60,965 nucleotides of DNA, taken from contig DIFI01000022.1 in the NCBI GenBank assembly GCA_002419055.1, forward strand, positions 1 through 60,965, given 5' to 3'. The notes beneath the pieces are model-generated. The model was not told where the DNA came from and did not search any database. It saw nothing but the letters and a program-made list of their open reading frames with translations. Source of the stretch: Peptococcaceae bacterium UBA5752 (lineage in GTDB: Bacteria; Bacillota; Dehalobacteriia; UBA4068). Each line of letters begins with the position of its first letter. Within the stretch, counting starts at the first letter, position 1. Made by a program: the position numbers and the translations under genes. This document shows positions 26,158 through 36,130 of the stretch, one piece after another.

Positions 26158-26745
26158 GTGAAAATAATTTTCGGATTAGGCAATCCCGGCAGTATTTATC
26201 AGCTGACACGTCATAATGCCGGCTTTTTAGCATTGGATCAAATAGCCGACCTCCTGAATATTAATTATGGTAAAAAGATTTGTGATTGTGATTGCGCCTT
26301 AACTATTTATCATGGAGAGAAAGTCATCTTTGCCAAGCCACAGCTATTTATGAATCTCAGCGGATTTGCAGTCTGTAAGCTAATCAATTATTATAAAGTA
26401 GAGACAAAGGATATATTGGTTATCCATGATGATCTCGATCTGCCTTGTGCGCAGATTCGCTTTAAAAGCGATGGTGGCAGCGGTGGCCAAAAGGGCATAA
26501 ACTCAATCATTGAACAATTAGGTGATGATAAGTTTTCTCGGCTCAAAATAGGTATTGGAAAAGCGCCTTTTGATGTTGTTGATTATGTACTACATCAATT
26601 AAACAGCGAAGATATTGCCATATTCGAACCGGCCTTAATCAGTGCGGCAGAAGCATCTTTATATTGGATTAACAAGGGTTTAGCCGCTGCCATGAACAAA
26701 TATAATATTAAGAACAAAGAAATAGAAGAGACTAACAAAGACTAG
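26158..26745 (+). CDS. pth: Peptidyl-tRNA hydrolase
   Basis: Pth releases tRNA from prematurely dropped peptidyl-tRNA. The 195 residues carry the catalytic His in LTRHNAGFLAL, the Asn of FMNLSG, and the DDLDLPCAQIRFKSDGGSGGQKGINSI block. The start is GTG 26158 with AAAGGAG at 26143. Adjacent mfd is the common partner in Bacillota. Confidence 0.96.
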   Translation: MKIIFGLGNPGSIYQLTRHNAGFLALDQIADLLNINYGKKICDCDCALTIYHGEKVIFAKPQLFMNLSGFAVCKLINYYKVETKDILVIHDDLDLPCAQIRFKSDGGSGGQKGINSIIEQLGDDKFSRLKIGIGKAPFDVVDYVLHQLNSEDIAIFEPALISAAEASLYWINKGLAAAMNKYNIKNKEIEETNKD

Positions 26746-26822
26746 TATATTTAAAAAATATAAATACTACTTTGACAATATTAAATACTGCTTCTAAAGA
26801 GCATATTGCCATGGAGGTAGTT

Positions 26823-29800
26823 TTGCAGGAAATATTAACGTCTTGGTCAAACACAAAATCATATCAAGATACAGCCGTGACACTCAGCAGAGGGGGTTCT
26901 GCATTAGTCAGCGGCTTGTCGTTGTTGCCTCAAGCAGCCTGGGCCGCTTCATTATTTAATGATAGCGGCGATTCGTTATTGTTTGTGACTGCCACCGAAG
27001 AAGAGGCTGCAATGCTTCAAAAAAACATCATTCCCTTTTTTGGCGATCAATGCGTACTTTTCCCACTATTAGAATTACTGCCCTTTGATACCTGCGCGCA
27101 TAATATGGAACTGGTTATCGCTCGCGTTAATATTCTTTCCCGTTTAAGTCGCGGTGAAAAACTAATAGTTGTTGCCTCTATTGAAAGCGTTTGCCGTAAG
27201 TTAGTGCCACCTCAGATATTTGCCGCAAACCATTTATTAATGCGTAAAGATATCGAAGTAAATTTTGAAGATTTACCCGCCAAATTGATCAATATGGGAT
27301 ATGAACGGGTCAAACTCACAGATATGGCAGGCAGCTTTAGTGTGCGCGGCGATATTATCGATATTTTTCCAATAAATACTCCGCAGCCGGTGCGCTTAGA
27401 ATTCTTTGATGACCAGCTCTGTTCGCTAAGAGTATTTTCTCCTTCGGCACAAATATCTTTAGGAGAGATTGATGAGTTATTGCTACCTCCGGCTCATGAG
27501 TTGCCATTAAATGAGCATGCACGCACTAAAGCATTACACCGTCTTCGCAAAAGTATCAGGGAATTATCAGCCAAGCTTTCTACTTCCGGAAGGTCTCAGT
27601 TAAATGAACGTTTCACACCATTAATTGAATTATTGGAACAAGGGATATGGGATGCTAATATGGAATCACTGCTTCCCTTGTTTTATGACGACGCTGCCGG
27701 TTTGCTCGCTTATTTTGCTGGGGGTTTATTACTGCTTTCGGAAGCCTCTAAACTACGCCAAATATGTATTGATTTGGATAGCGAGAGACATAGCCACTAC
27801 CATGATTTATTGACAGCAGGACAACTATTACCATCCTATTTCGATAATTTTAGTGATTACCCATATATATTTGCCGATTTTGAGCAGATGCCTAAACTAA
27901 TATTTTCGCAGCTGGAAAATGATGATGGCGGTCTTGAAGTAGATTTAATAAGTCAATGTCTTAGTCGTGAATTACCTTCATATGCCGCTAACCCCCTTCA
28001 ATTTAAAGAGGATTGCACCCAGTTTCGCAAGCGGAATTATCGGCTATTGCTCAGTGCCAGTTCCGCGCCGCGGGTCGAGCGAATCAAAGCAATCATTCAA
28101 GAAGTTGAATACCCCAATATGCAAATAATTAAGGCCGACTTCAGCAAGGGTTTTGAAAGCAGCGAATTAAAACTGGCGCTGGTTACCGAAAACGAACTGT
28201 TTGCCCAAGAAAAGAAATTCAGCCGCAGAAGAGTTTTTTCGGCAGGCGAGAAGCTCAGCAGCTTTACTGATTTGCGTGTCGGCGATTACGTTGTCCATAT
28301 CACACAAGGTATCGGTCGTTACATGGGCGTTGAGCGCTTAGCACTCGGCAATATACAAAAGGATTATATATATATCCAATATGCAGGGGAAGATAAACTT
28401 TATCTACCCATTGATCAACTTGATTTAATTCAAAAGTATATTGGCAGCGATGGTGCCGCACCGAAACTCTATAAATTAGGCGGCAATGAATGGCAAAAGG
28501 TTAAAACAAAAGTCCGCAATAGCGTCAGAGATATGGCGGAAGAGTTATTAGAGCTTTACGCTAAGAGAGAATCAGTAGTCGGTTATGCATTTTCCCCCGA
28601 CAGCGTCTGGCAGAAAGAGTTTGAAGATGCTTTTGCCTATACGGAAACTCCCGATCAGATTAAGGCTGTTGAAGAAATTAAACACGATATGGAACTGCCA
28701 AAGCCAATGGACAGATTGCTTTGCGGCGACGTAGGCTACGGTAAAACAGAATTAGCCCTAAGAGCTGCGTTTAAGGCAGTCATGGATAATAAACAAGTAG
28801 CTATCTTAGTTCCTACCACCGTATTAGCACAGCAGCATCTCCATACTATTGCAGAACGATTTGCCGGATATCCGGTCAGTTACGGCTGCCTCAGCCGCTT
28901 TGCCTCTCCAAAACAGCAAAAACAAATGCTCTCTCAACTTTCCCAAGGAAAGCTGGATATCATTGTCGGTACCCATCGATTACTTTCGGCGGATGTTAAA
29001 TATAAAGACTTAGGTTTATTGATCGTTGACGAAGAGCAGCGCTTCGGTGTTTCCCATAAAGAGAAAATCAAGGCATTAAAAGGTACTGTCGATGTGCTGA
29101 CTTTGAGCGCAACACCGATACCGCGCACGCTGCATATGGCATTAACCGGTATGCGGGATATGAGTATCATTGCTACGGCACCGCCTGACCGCCGACCGGT
29201 CCAGACTTATGTAGTCGAATATCACACACATCTGATACAGGAAGTAGTCAACAGAGAATTACAGCGCGACGGTCAAGTATATTTTGTGCATAATCGTGTA
29301 AATGACATCTATCAATTGGCGACTGATCTTGCCGGTTTATTCCCCAATGCTCGGATTGCCGTAGCCCATGGGCAAATGAAGGAGCGCGAGCTTGAGCAAG
29401 TGATGATCGATTATGTAGCCGGCAATGCCGATATTCTTGTCTGTACCACGATCATTGAATCAGGCCTTGATATTCCTAACGTAAATACATTAATAGTCAA
29501 CGAAGCAAATAACTTCGGCTTAGCTCAATTATATCAATTGCGTGGTCGTGTCGGTCGTTCCGAACGGCAGGCATTTGCCTACTTCACTTATCAAAAAAAC
29601 AAACTAATTAATGATATAGCTAGAAAGAGGTTGATAGCTATTCGTGATTTTACCGAATTAGGAGCCGGTTTCAAAATCGCCATGAGAGATTTAGAGCTGC
29701 GCGGTGCCGGAAATATACTTGGTGCAGAGCAGCATGGTCATCTGCTTTCGGTTGGATTTGATCTTTATTGTCGTTTGCTAGAGGAAGAAATGGCAGCGGC

Positions 29801-30308
29801 AGAGGGCAAAGAGATAGAGGACTCCGGTATCAGCACCCTTTTAGAATTACAAATTGACGCATATATTCCTGATAGTTATATCGAAGATTCTACTCTCAAG
29901 GTGGAGATTTATAAGCGAATTGCCGCAGCCTCAACTTTTGAGGAAATTGATGCTATTGCAACTGAGCTGCAAGATCGTTACGGCAGCTTCAGTCAACCTT
30001 TAGCTAATTTGATAGCTTCCGGCAAAATCAAAATAGTCACCAGACGCTTACGGGTCAGTTCGATTATTCAAAAACAAGGTTTCATAGAAATCAAATTAGC
30101 GGAGAATCATCATATATCCGGCGAGCATTTATTAGCTTTATCCGCCAAATGGCCGCAACGGCTCGGCTTTGCAGAGAAAAAATCGTTTATCTTAAAGTTT
30201 AAATGCGCTAATCAATTACCGGCGGAAAAAAGGTTGGATATATTGACTGAACTGCTGCTTTCATTGCAGAATATCGTAGAGCTTAAGGGGGATAATTCAT
30301 GTATTTAA
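26823..30308 (+). CDS. mfd: Transcription-repair coupling factor Mfd
   Basis: Mfd displaces RNA polymerase stalled at DNA lesions and recruits UvrAB. The large protein has the UvrB-like N-domain (ending around residue 480), the CarD-like RNAP-interaction domain (GDYVVHITQGIGRYMGVE), then RecG-type helicase motifs: GDVGYGKTELALRAAF, DEEQRFGV, LSATPIPRTLHMA and GRVGRSERQAFAYF. The TRCF C-domain follows. I prefer the TTG at 26823 (1161 residues) because GGAGG is just upstream; ATG 26811 and the open frame from 26772 are alternatives. Confidence 0.96.
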   Translation: MQEILTSWSNTKSYQDTAVTLSRGGSALVSGLSLLPQAAWAASLFNDSGDSLLFVTATEEEAAMLQKNIIPFFGDQCVLFPLLELLPFDTCAHNMELVIARVNILSRLSRGEKLIVVASIESVCRKLVPPQIFAANHLLMRKDIEVNFEDLPAKLINMGYERVKLTDMAGSFSVRGDIIDIFPINTPQPVRLEFFDDQLCSLRVFSPSAQISLGEIDELLLPPAHELPLNEHARTKALHRLRKSIRELSAKLSTSGRSQLNERFTPLIELLEQGIWDANMESLLPLFYDDAAGLLAYFAGGLLLLSEASKLRQICIDLDSERHSHYHDLLTAGQLLPSYFDNFSDYPYIFADFEQMPKLIFSQLENDDGGLEVDLISQCLSRELPSYAANPLQFKEDCTQFRKRNYRLLLSASSAPRVERIKAIIQEVEYPNMQIIKADFSKGFESSELKLALVTENELFAQEKKFSRRRVFSAGEKLSSFTDLRVGDYVVHITQGIGRYMGVERLALGNIQKDYIYIQYAGEDKLYLPIDQLDLIQKYIGSDGAAPKLYKLGGNEWQKVKTKVRNSVRDMAEELLELYAKRESVVGYAFSPDSVWQKEFEDAFAYTETPDQIKAVEEIKHDMELPKPMDRLLCGDVGYGKTELALRAAFKAVMDNKQVAILVPTTVLAQQHLHTIAERFAGYPVSYGCLSRFASPKQQKQMLSQLSQGKLDIIVGTHRLLSADVKYKDLGLLIVDEEQRFGVSHKEKIKALKGTVDVLTLSATPIPRTLHMALTGMRDMSIIATAPPDRRPVQTYVVEYHTHLIQEVVNRELQRDGQVYFVHNRVNDIYQLATDLAGLFPNARIAVAHGQMKERELEQVMIDYVAGNADILVCTTIIESGLDIPNVNTLIVNEANNFGLAQLYQLRGRVGRSERQAFAYFTYQKNKLINDIARKRLIAIRDFTELGAGFKIAMRDLELRGAGNILGAEQHGHLLSVGFDLYCRLLEEEMAAAEGKEIEDSGISTLLELQIDAYIPDSYIEDSTLKVEIYKRIAAASTFEEIDAIATELQDRYGSFSQPLANLIASGKIKIVTRRLRVSSIIQKQGFIEIKLAENHHISGEHLLALSAKWPQRLGFAEKKSFILKFKCANQLPAEKRLDILTELLLSLQNIVELKGDNSCI

Positions 30309-31492
30309 AATTACCTAAAGACGAATCAAACAATCGCTTTCAGCAGTTATTTGAGCAGCTAAACAACTACGGACAAGACTGGGACAGTGCGCTGATCATC
30401 GACAGAATTAATCTATATTATTTTACCGGTACAATGCCGGATGGCGTTTTGCTTATTCGTCGCAACGGCGATATATTTTTGTTTGTGCGTCGCAGCTATG
30501 AGCGTTCCTGCGAAGAATCACCACTGAATAATATTTTTGCCATGAACAGTTATAAAGATATCCTTGCAAAGCTAGACGGTAATTTAGGCAAAACATATAT
30601 TGAGACAGAAAAAATGCCTTTAGCTATGCTTAATCGTATTCAAAAATACTTGCCGATGGAGCAGGTTTTGGCGCTGGACAAGCTGTTGCTTAAAACACGG
30701 GCTGTAAAAAGTGATTATGAATTGGAGTTTATCAAGGAATCCGGCCGTCAACATAACCACGTGCTTACGGAAGTTATGCCCGCTTTATTTAAAGAAGGCA
30801 TGAGCGAGTTGGAGATGCTTTCGAAACTTTATACTGCAATGTTAGCCGAAGGTCATCAAGGATTGGCTCGTTTTGCCAGTTTTCAGACAGAAATGTGCGT
30901 TGGCCAATACGGCTTTGGCGAGTCCACTTTGGCCGCCACCAATTTTGACGGCCCGGGCGGCATGACCGGTACGTCAGCGCTATTGCCTTGTATTGGCAGC
31001 AGAGAAAGAAAGCTGCAAAGAGGTGATTTAATCTTTATTGACATTGCCTACGGATACATGGGGTATCAAACTGATAAGACTCAGGTATATTCATTTAAAG
31101 GACGCCTGACGGAACAGGCGCTAGCATTACATAATCAATGTATTGCTGCGCAGCGCATAGCTGCCGCGCAACTAAAACCGGGCAATATCCCTTCTCAAAT
31201 ATATAATAATGTATGCCAACAGATAAGTCCGGAACTTCAAGATAATTTTATGGGCTACGGTGCCCGGCGCGTAGCTTTTATCGGTCACGGCGTCGGTTTA
31301 TATATTGATGAATATCCGGTAATTGCCAAAGGCTTTAATGAGGCGCTTGCCGAAAATATGGTAGTAGCCATCGAACCTAAAGTAGGGGTTAGCGGTGTCG
31401 GTACCGTGGGTGTCGAAGATACATATTTGGTTACCGCAGACGGTGGCATATGTCTGACCGGTGGTGGCAGAGAAGTAATTGAGATAAAATAA
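30299..31492 (+). CDS. M24-family metallopeptidase (Xaa-Pro aminopeptidase-like)
   Basis: The 397-residue protein has a creatinase-type N-domain and a pita-bread catalytic domain. All five metal ligands are visible: Asp in FIDIAYGY, Asp in QTDKTQVY, His in IGHGVGLYIDEYPV, Glu in AIEPK and Glu in VGVEDTYLVT. It is related to prolidases and Xaa-Pro aminopeptidases; substrate is unproven. It overlaps the end of mfd by 10 bases. Confidence 0.88.
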   Translation: MYLKLPKDESNNRFQQLFEQLNNYGQDWDSALIIDRINLYYFTGTMPDGVLLIRRNGDIFLFVRRSYERSCEESPLNNIFAMNSYKDILAKLDGNLGKTYIETEKMPLAMLNRIQKYLPMEQVLALDKLLLKTRAVKSDYELEFIKESGRQHNHVLTEVMPALFKEGMSELEMLSKLYTAMLAEGHQGLARFASFQTEMCVGQYGFGESTLAATNFDGPGGMTGTSALLPCIGSRERKLQRGDLIFIDIAYGYMGYQTDKTQVYSFKGRLTEQALALHNQCIAAQRIAAAQLKPGNIPSQIYNNVCQQISPELQDNFMGYGARRVAFIGHGVGLYIDEYPVIAKGFNEALAENMVVAIEPKVGVSGVGTVGVEDTYLVTADGGICLTGGGREVIEIK

Positions 31493-31519
31493 CATAGGTA
31501 AAAAAAATATGAGGAAAAA

Positions 31520-34297
31520 ATGGAACTCAATAATTTTGTTGTAATTGATTTAGAAACAACCGGCCTGGATTTAAATAATGACGATATTATTGAGATTGGT
31601 GCGGTAAGGATTGAGCAGGGAGAAATAGTTGCTCAATTCAGTACGTTAGTCAATCCTCATCGGAAACTTGATCCGTTGGTAATTCGTCTTACCGGCATAG
31701 ATAACAGTATGCTGGAAAACCAGCCGGAAATCCAGGCTGCCTGCGACAGTCTTAGCCACTTTATTGGTGACGCTGTTTTAATAGCCCACAATTCATTTTT
31801 TGACCGTTCTTTTCTCAAAAGATATCTAACTTTTGAGCAGCAATGGATCGATAGTATTACTTTTGCTCAAGTTGCTTTCCCGACGTTTCACAGTTATGCT
31901 TTGGCATATCTATGCGAAACGCTGGCAATAAATAACGATTCCGCCCATAGAGCTCTGTCTGATGCCCTCGCTACAGCCGAGCTATTCATCAAATCTGCTT
32001 CAGCTATAGCTGCCCTGCCAATACAAACCAAAAGTCATCTTTCGGCTTTAGCAGTAGGTGATAACAGTCCTCTGGGAAAATTAATTACCGCTTTATGCAA
32101 AGACGCGATCACTTGTACGAAAAATGTGGATTTTCCGATCACAACCCAAACAAAAAAACAAGCAACGGCCGATTATGAACAAATTTATGATGAAAATTAT
32201 CTATTACCAACTGATCAGATATTAGAATTTTTTTCTCAGGACGGTATTTGTTCGACAAGGATGCCGGATTTTGAATATCGGCCAGAACAAGCCCAGATGG
32301 CGGAAGCTGTTGCCCAAAGCTTTAATAATCAGCGCTTTTTAATCGCAGAGGCAGGTACCGGTACCGGTAAATCACTGGCGTATTTATTACCGGCAGCTAT
32401 GCTATCAGTCAATTCCGGGCAAAAAGTTGCCATTAGTACTTATACTATCAACCTTCAAGAACAACTGTTATTTAAAGATATACCGTTATTGGAACAGATA
32501 CTGGATAAACCAATTTCAGCTGCGTTACTCAAAGGTCGTAACAATTATCTCTGCCGCCGTATTTATCAAAGCCAACTAAATGCTACCGGAGAAGAACACA
32601 GATATTTTATGATGCGAATTGCTGTATGGTTAGGCAGCAGCCGTGACGGCGATGTCGGCACCTTGTCTCTCAACAGTTTTGATAAATGGAAGTGGCAATT
32701 AATAAATGCCAGCCGCGAAAACTGTCTTAATTCCTGTCCCCATCGAAAGAACGGCTGTTTTCTGCAACAAGCGCGCAAGGCCGCTGAAGCTGCCGATATT
32801 TGTATTATTAATCACTCTTTATTGGTTGCCAACGCTACCATGGAAAAAGGCTTTCTGCCGGATATTCCTTATCTGATAATAGATGAAGCACATCATCTTG
32901 AAAAGGCCGCGGGAGAACAATTATCTGAGGCAGGTAATTATTACGAAATTAAGCTGACAATGGGGCATATCAAAAAATTGCTCGAAAAAATAGCTTTATC
33001 TATACCATTAGTATTTGTTAATGAAAACGATGCAGAAGCAATTATAATCAAACTTAACAAATCTCGCGAGATAGTGGATAGTATTTCACGAGATGCTAAT
33101 GAATTTTTTAATATTGTTTCAGAGGCGATGGCGCGTGAGGCTGCTGCTACTAATTATTATCCGGCAAAAATACGGATATTGACTAAACATCGCGAGCAAA
33201 GCAGCTGGCAGCTAATCGCTACTACTGCCGAAAATCTTAGCGCCACCATTTCTCAACTCAAAGATCATGTCAATTCTTTGGCTGATTTGCTGACGCTATG
33301 CGAAGAAGAAAATGGTATCACAATCAACGGGCGAGAAGAATTGCAGAAAAGTACTATTACGTTACTTGGGATTAAAGCAATATTTGAGCAATGGAATTTT
33401 GGTGACGAAACCAATCAAGTATTTTGGGTAGAGTTTGCCAGCACGGATAAACTGCCAACCATCAATATCGCGCCCATTGAGCTGGGAGAATTACTAAAGA
33501 CTAATCTGATGGGGAAGAGCCGATCGATAATATTTACTTCTGCTACGATGGCCGACGATGGCTCCTTTACATATTTCAAAAAACAACTTGGTCTGGATTT
33601 ATTAGATGAATCCCCCGATGAAATAATTGTCTCTTCACCTTTTTATTATGAAGACCAGTCGCTATTTCTAATTTGTAATTCGCTTCCGGACTTGTCCAAA
33701 ACCAGTGAAATTATCTGCGTCAAAGATATTTCTGAAGCGCTTATCAAACTAATTGCTGCCGCAAGGGGCAGAACCCTAGTTCTTTTTACCTCATATTCTC
33801 AATTACGCGCTGTTTATGATCAGATCAAACAGCCATTGGCAGCACAGGGGATAACTGTATTGGCACATAAAATCAACGGTGAGCCGGTTCAATTGCTGCA
33901 ACGTCTGCAAAGCGAAAAGGCCTGCTGTATCTTAGGCGCCAACAGTTTTTGGGAAGGAATAGATGTTATTGGCAGTCCTTTATCGCTGGTGATAGTAGTG
34001 CGCTTGCCATTTTGGCCACCCAATACACCTCTGGCAGTAGCTAAGATGGAGAAAATAGAAGCTGCTGGCGGCAATAGTTTTAGAGATTACAGTTTGCCGC
34101 AAGCTATTATCCGCTTCCGTCAAGGATTTGGCCGATTGATTCGATCAACGACTGATACTGGAGTTTTTTGTGTATTAGATGGACGTATCAGCAGCAAATT
34201 CTATGGTGAGCGTTTTATTGACTCACTGCCTCAAATGAGAAAAGTTCAAGGGGATGCCAATGTTCTTGCGCAAGAAATAAAAAAATGGCTGGAATAG
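31520..34297 (+). CDS. dinG: DinG-type helicase with N-terminal DEDDh exonuclease domain
   Basis: The 925-residue protein fuses a DnaQ-like 3'-5' exonuclease (DLETTGL at 9-15, HNSFFDRSF, HRALSDA) to an XPD-like helicase. Walker A EAGTGTGKS is near 276 and DEAH at about 453 (IIDEAHHLEKAA). Four cysteines at 345, 402, 406 and 413 (LCRR, NCLNSC, NGC) match the XPD-type [4Fe-4S] site. C-terminal motifs are FTSATM, LGANSFWEGIDV and IRFRQGFGRLIRS. The fusion is common in Bacillota; the complete cysteine set suggests the cluster is retained here. Confidence 0.93.
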   Translation: MELNNFVVIDLETTGLDLNNDDIIEIGAVRIEQGEIVAQFSTLVNPHRKLDPLVIRLTGIDNSMLENQPEIQAACDSLSHFIGDAVLIAHNSFFDRSFLKRYLTFEQQWIDSITFAQVAFPTFHSYALAYLCETLAINNDSAHRALSDALATAELFIKSASAIAALPIQTKSHLSALAVGDNSPLGKLITALCKDAITCTKNVDFPITTQTKKQATADYEQIYDENYLLPTDQILEFFSQDGICSTRMPDFEYRPEQAQMAEAVAQSFNNQRFLIAEAGTGTGKSLAYLLPAAMLSVNSGQKVAISTYTINLQEQLLFKDIPLLEQILDKPISAALLKGRNNYLCRRIYQSQLNATGEEHRYFMMRIAVWLGSSRDGDVGTLSLNSFDKWKWQLINASRENCLNSCPHRKNGCFLQQARKAAEAADICIINHSLLVANATMEKGFLPDIPYLIIDEAHHLEKAAGEQLSEAGNYYEIKLTMGHIKKLLEKIALSIPLVFVNENDAEAIIIKLNKSREIVDSISRDANEFFNIVSEAMAREAAATNYYPAKIRILTKHREQSSWQLIATTAENLSATISQLKDHVNSLADLLTLCEEENGITINGREELQKSTITLLGIKAIFEQWNFGDETNQVFWVEFASTDKLPTINIAPIELGELLKTNLMGKSRSIIFTSATMADDGSFTYFKKQLGLDLLDESPDEIIVSSPFYYEDQSLFLICNSLPDLSKTSEIICVKDISEALIKLIAAARGRTLVLFTSYSQLRAVYDQIKQPLAAQGITVLAHKINGEPVQLLQRLQSEKACCILGANSFWEGIDVIGSPLSLVIVVRLPFWPPNTPLAVAKMEKIEAAGGNSFRDYSLPQAIIRFRQGFGRLIRSTTDTGVFCVLDGRISSKFYGERFIDSLPQMRKVQGDANVLAQEIKKWLE

Positions 34298-34359
34298 ACT
34301 TGCACAACTGCTAATATGTTAAATATTATATATCAGTACCGATTTAAGAAGGTGATTGG

Positions 34360-34464
34360 ATGCGAGTCTTTTATTTGAAGTTACCAAATTTTATGCTCAA
34401 GATCTTATTATCCACCCGCAAAGATAAAAACAACAATAAATTACCTCCGCCTAATGCCGAATAA
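34360..34464 (+). CDS. spoVM: SpoVM-like amphipathic spore morphogenesis peptide
   Basis: This 34-residue peptide is preceded by AAGGTG 5 bases before ATG and ends with TAA. It opens MRVFYLKLPNFMLKILL and later has STRKD. Bacillus SpoVM opens MKFYTIKLPKFLGGIVRAML and ends SFRKD. The shared KLPxF core, with the functionally important Pro at position 9, the cationic amphipathic helix and the RKD tail argue for homology. The helix is four residues shorter, and there is an extra polar tail (NNNKLPPPNAE). SpoVM marks the convex forespore surface and recruits SpoIVA, expected elsewhere in the genome. The setting beside dinG is not the Bacillus one, so the call rests on sequence pattern. Confidence 0.72.
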   Translation: MRVFYLKLPNFMLKILLSTRKDKNNNKLPPPNAE

Positions 34465-34471
34465 TCATTAA

Positions 34472-34846
34472 TTATTTTACGCCGAGAACGCCGCCGATAA
34501 TTGCAGCCAACAAGCTGTAGGCGGCGGTTATCGGTAGGTTGGCATTGCCGTTATTGCCGGCGAGAATTAATATCAACACAACAACTATGCCAATGATTAA
34601 CCCATGGATAAGACCTTTAGCCTTGGCTGTTCTGCTTCCCATATAACTGCCTACTGCTAAGGAAATTATATTAATTATTGTTGCAAAAACGTTAAGACTA
34701 CTCTCTGGTATGCTACTATAATAGACAATAATCGCGGCCACCATAGTTAGTATCAGTAATAAAACCAAAGTTGTAACAATGCCTATCATAATTGATTTTG
34801 GCTGTATGCCTTCAAGCATTGCTACCGGTGTTTTTATTGTTTTCAT
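34472..34846 (-). CDS. Four-span membrane protein, TIGR04086 type
   Basis: This small integral membrane protein of 124 residues has four hydrophobic segments (about 19-41, 52-72, 80-98 and 104-123). It includes the family-like phrase AVGSYMGSRTAKAKGLIHGLIIG between spans 2 and 3. Such proteins are widespread in spore-forming Clostridia with no known function. GGAGGG lies upstream. Its stop is 7 bases from the stop of the convergent spoVM-like gene. The family name is from memory of the pattern. Confidence 0.75.
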   Translation of the reverse strand: MKTIKTPVAMLEGIQPKSIMIGIVTTLVLLLILTMVAAIIVYYSSIPESSLNVFATIINIISLAVGSYMGSRTAKAKGLIHGLIIGIVVVLILILAGNNGNANLPITAAYSLLAAIIGGVLGVK

Positions 34847-34909
34847 ACGATCCCTCCTTATTTATATCTAAATCAATTATATGATTTAATGTCTTATAGA
34901 TATGCCCAC

Positions 34910-34938
34910 TTGACGCAGACTTCTAAAAAGCATAAAAT
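34910..34938 (+). promoter_or_regulatory. Vegetative promoter of the folE operon
   Basis: TTGACG (34910-34915), 17 bases, TAAAAT (34933-34938) lies about 34 bases upstream of folE. Confidence 0.75.
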
Positions 34939-34971
34939 ATGACTTAATCATTTAAGAAAGAAGAAATCATT

Positions 34972-35532
34972 ATGGATACAGAAAAAATTGCTGCTGCCTT
35001 TAGTATGATTCTTGAGGCAATCGGGGAAGATCCCAATCGTGAGGGCCTCCGTGACACACCGAAAAGAGTAGCGCAAATGTACGCGGATATCTTTGATGGC
35101 ATTGCCACCGATCCCAAACAATGCTTAACTACACAATTTACAGAGGACAAGCACGGCGAAATGGTTATAGTAAAGGATATTCCATTATATTCCATTTGCG
35201 AGCATCATTTTATGCCATTCTTCGGTAAGGCTCATGTAGCGTATATCCCCAAAAACGGACGTATTACCGGCCTATCAAAAATAGTTCGTGTCGTTGATGG
35301 TTATTCTCATCGACCACAAGTGCAAGAAAGATTGACAACCCAGATTGCCGACGCATTGATGGATGTGCTTGATCCACAAGGTGCATTTGTGATTATTGAA
35401 GCAGAACATATGTGTATGACTATGCGCGGTGTAAAAAAACCCGGTTCAACGACTATAACTTCAGCCGTGCGCGGTTTGTTTAATTATCGCCATATGACGC
35501 GTGCAGAAGCATTATCGTTGATTAAATCATAG
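34972..35532 (+). CDS. folE: GTP cyclohydrolase I
   Basis: FolE converts GTP to 7,8-dihydroneopterin triphosphate, the first step of folate synthesis. The 186-residue protein has the zinc-binding segment SICEHHFMPFFGKAHVAYIP, the GLSKIVRVVDGYSHRPQVQERLT block and AEHMCMTMRG with the second zinc Cys. Normal length. It is followed 8 bases later by lepB. Confidence 0.97.
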   Translation: MDTEKIAAAFSMILEAIGEDPNREGLRDTPKRVAQMYADIFDGIATDPKQCLTTQFTEDKHGEMVIVKDIPLYSICEHHFMPFFGKAHVAYIPKNGRITGLSKIVRVVDGYSHRPQVQERLTTQIADALMDVLDPQGAFVIIEAEHMCMTMRGVKKPGSTTITSAVRGLFNYRHMTRAEALSLIKS

Positions 35533-35540
35533 GAGCAAAT

Positions 35541-36116
35541 ATGACAAATAAATCAAATAAGATTAATAAGTCAAATAACACAAATACTAAAGAAAACAAG
35601 ACATCATCTTTTAGGGAAATGCTTAAAGTCATTTTATATGCAGTTATAATTGCAGTTGTTCTCAAATTATATGTTGTTGATACTCGGGTAATTATTTCCG
35701 GTTCCATGCTGCCAACCATTGAAATCAGCGATAGAGTTATTCTTAACCGTTTAGCATATATTGGAGATCTTGCTCCGCAGCGCGGTGATATAATCGTTTT
35801 CACTTCAGAAGAAGAATCAATCAGCAACGATGATCTAATCAAACGGGTTATCGGCTTACCGGGCGAAACGGTAGAAATACAAAATGGTTTAGTGTATATA
35901 GATGGTGAGTCTTTATCCGAGGACTATATTTCCGAGGCGCCTAACTATGAGTATGGACCAGTAACAGTACCGGAAGACAGTTACTTCTTACTTGGCGACA
36001 ATCGAAATATCAGTTTTGACAGCCATCTTTGGAGTAATCCTTTTATATTGGAAGATGAAATCAAGGGCAATGCTGTATGTTGTTATTGGCCACTCGATCG
36101 GATCAGTCTCTATTAA
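35541..36116 (+). CDS. lepB: Signal peptidase I
   Basis: This membrane-anchored peptidase of 191 residues removes signal peptides from exported proteins. A single N-terminal span (about 27-45) precedes the catalytic Ser in SGSMLPTI and the general-base Lys in LIKRVIGLPGE; the GDNRNISFDS box is present. The polar, Asn/Lys-rich N-terminus of 25 residues is longer than in many relatives. AGGAG lies upstream. Confidence 0.95.
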   Translation: MTNKSNKINKSNNTNTKENKTSSFREMLKVILYAVIIAVVLKLYVVDTRVIISGSMLPTIEISDRVILNRLAYIGDLAPQRGDIIVFTSEEESISNDDLIKRVIGLPGETVEIQNGLVYIDGESLSEDYISEAPNYEYGPVTVPEDSYFLLGDNRNISFDSHLWSNPFILEDEIKGNAVCCYWPLDRISLY

Positions 36117-36130
36117 TCAAGGAGGATCTT

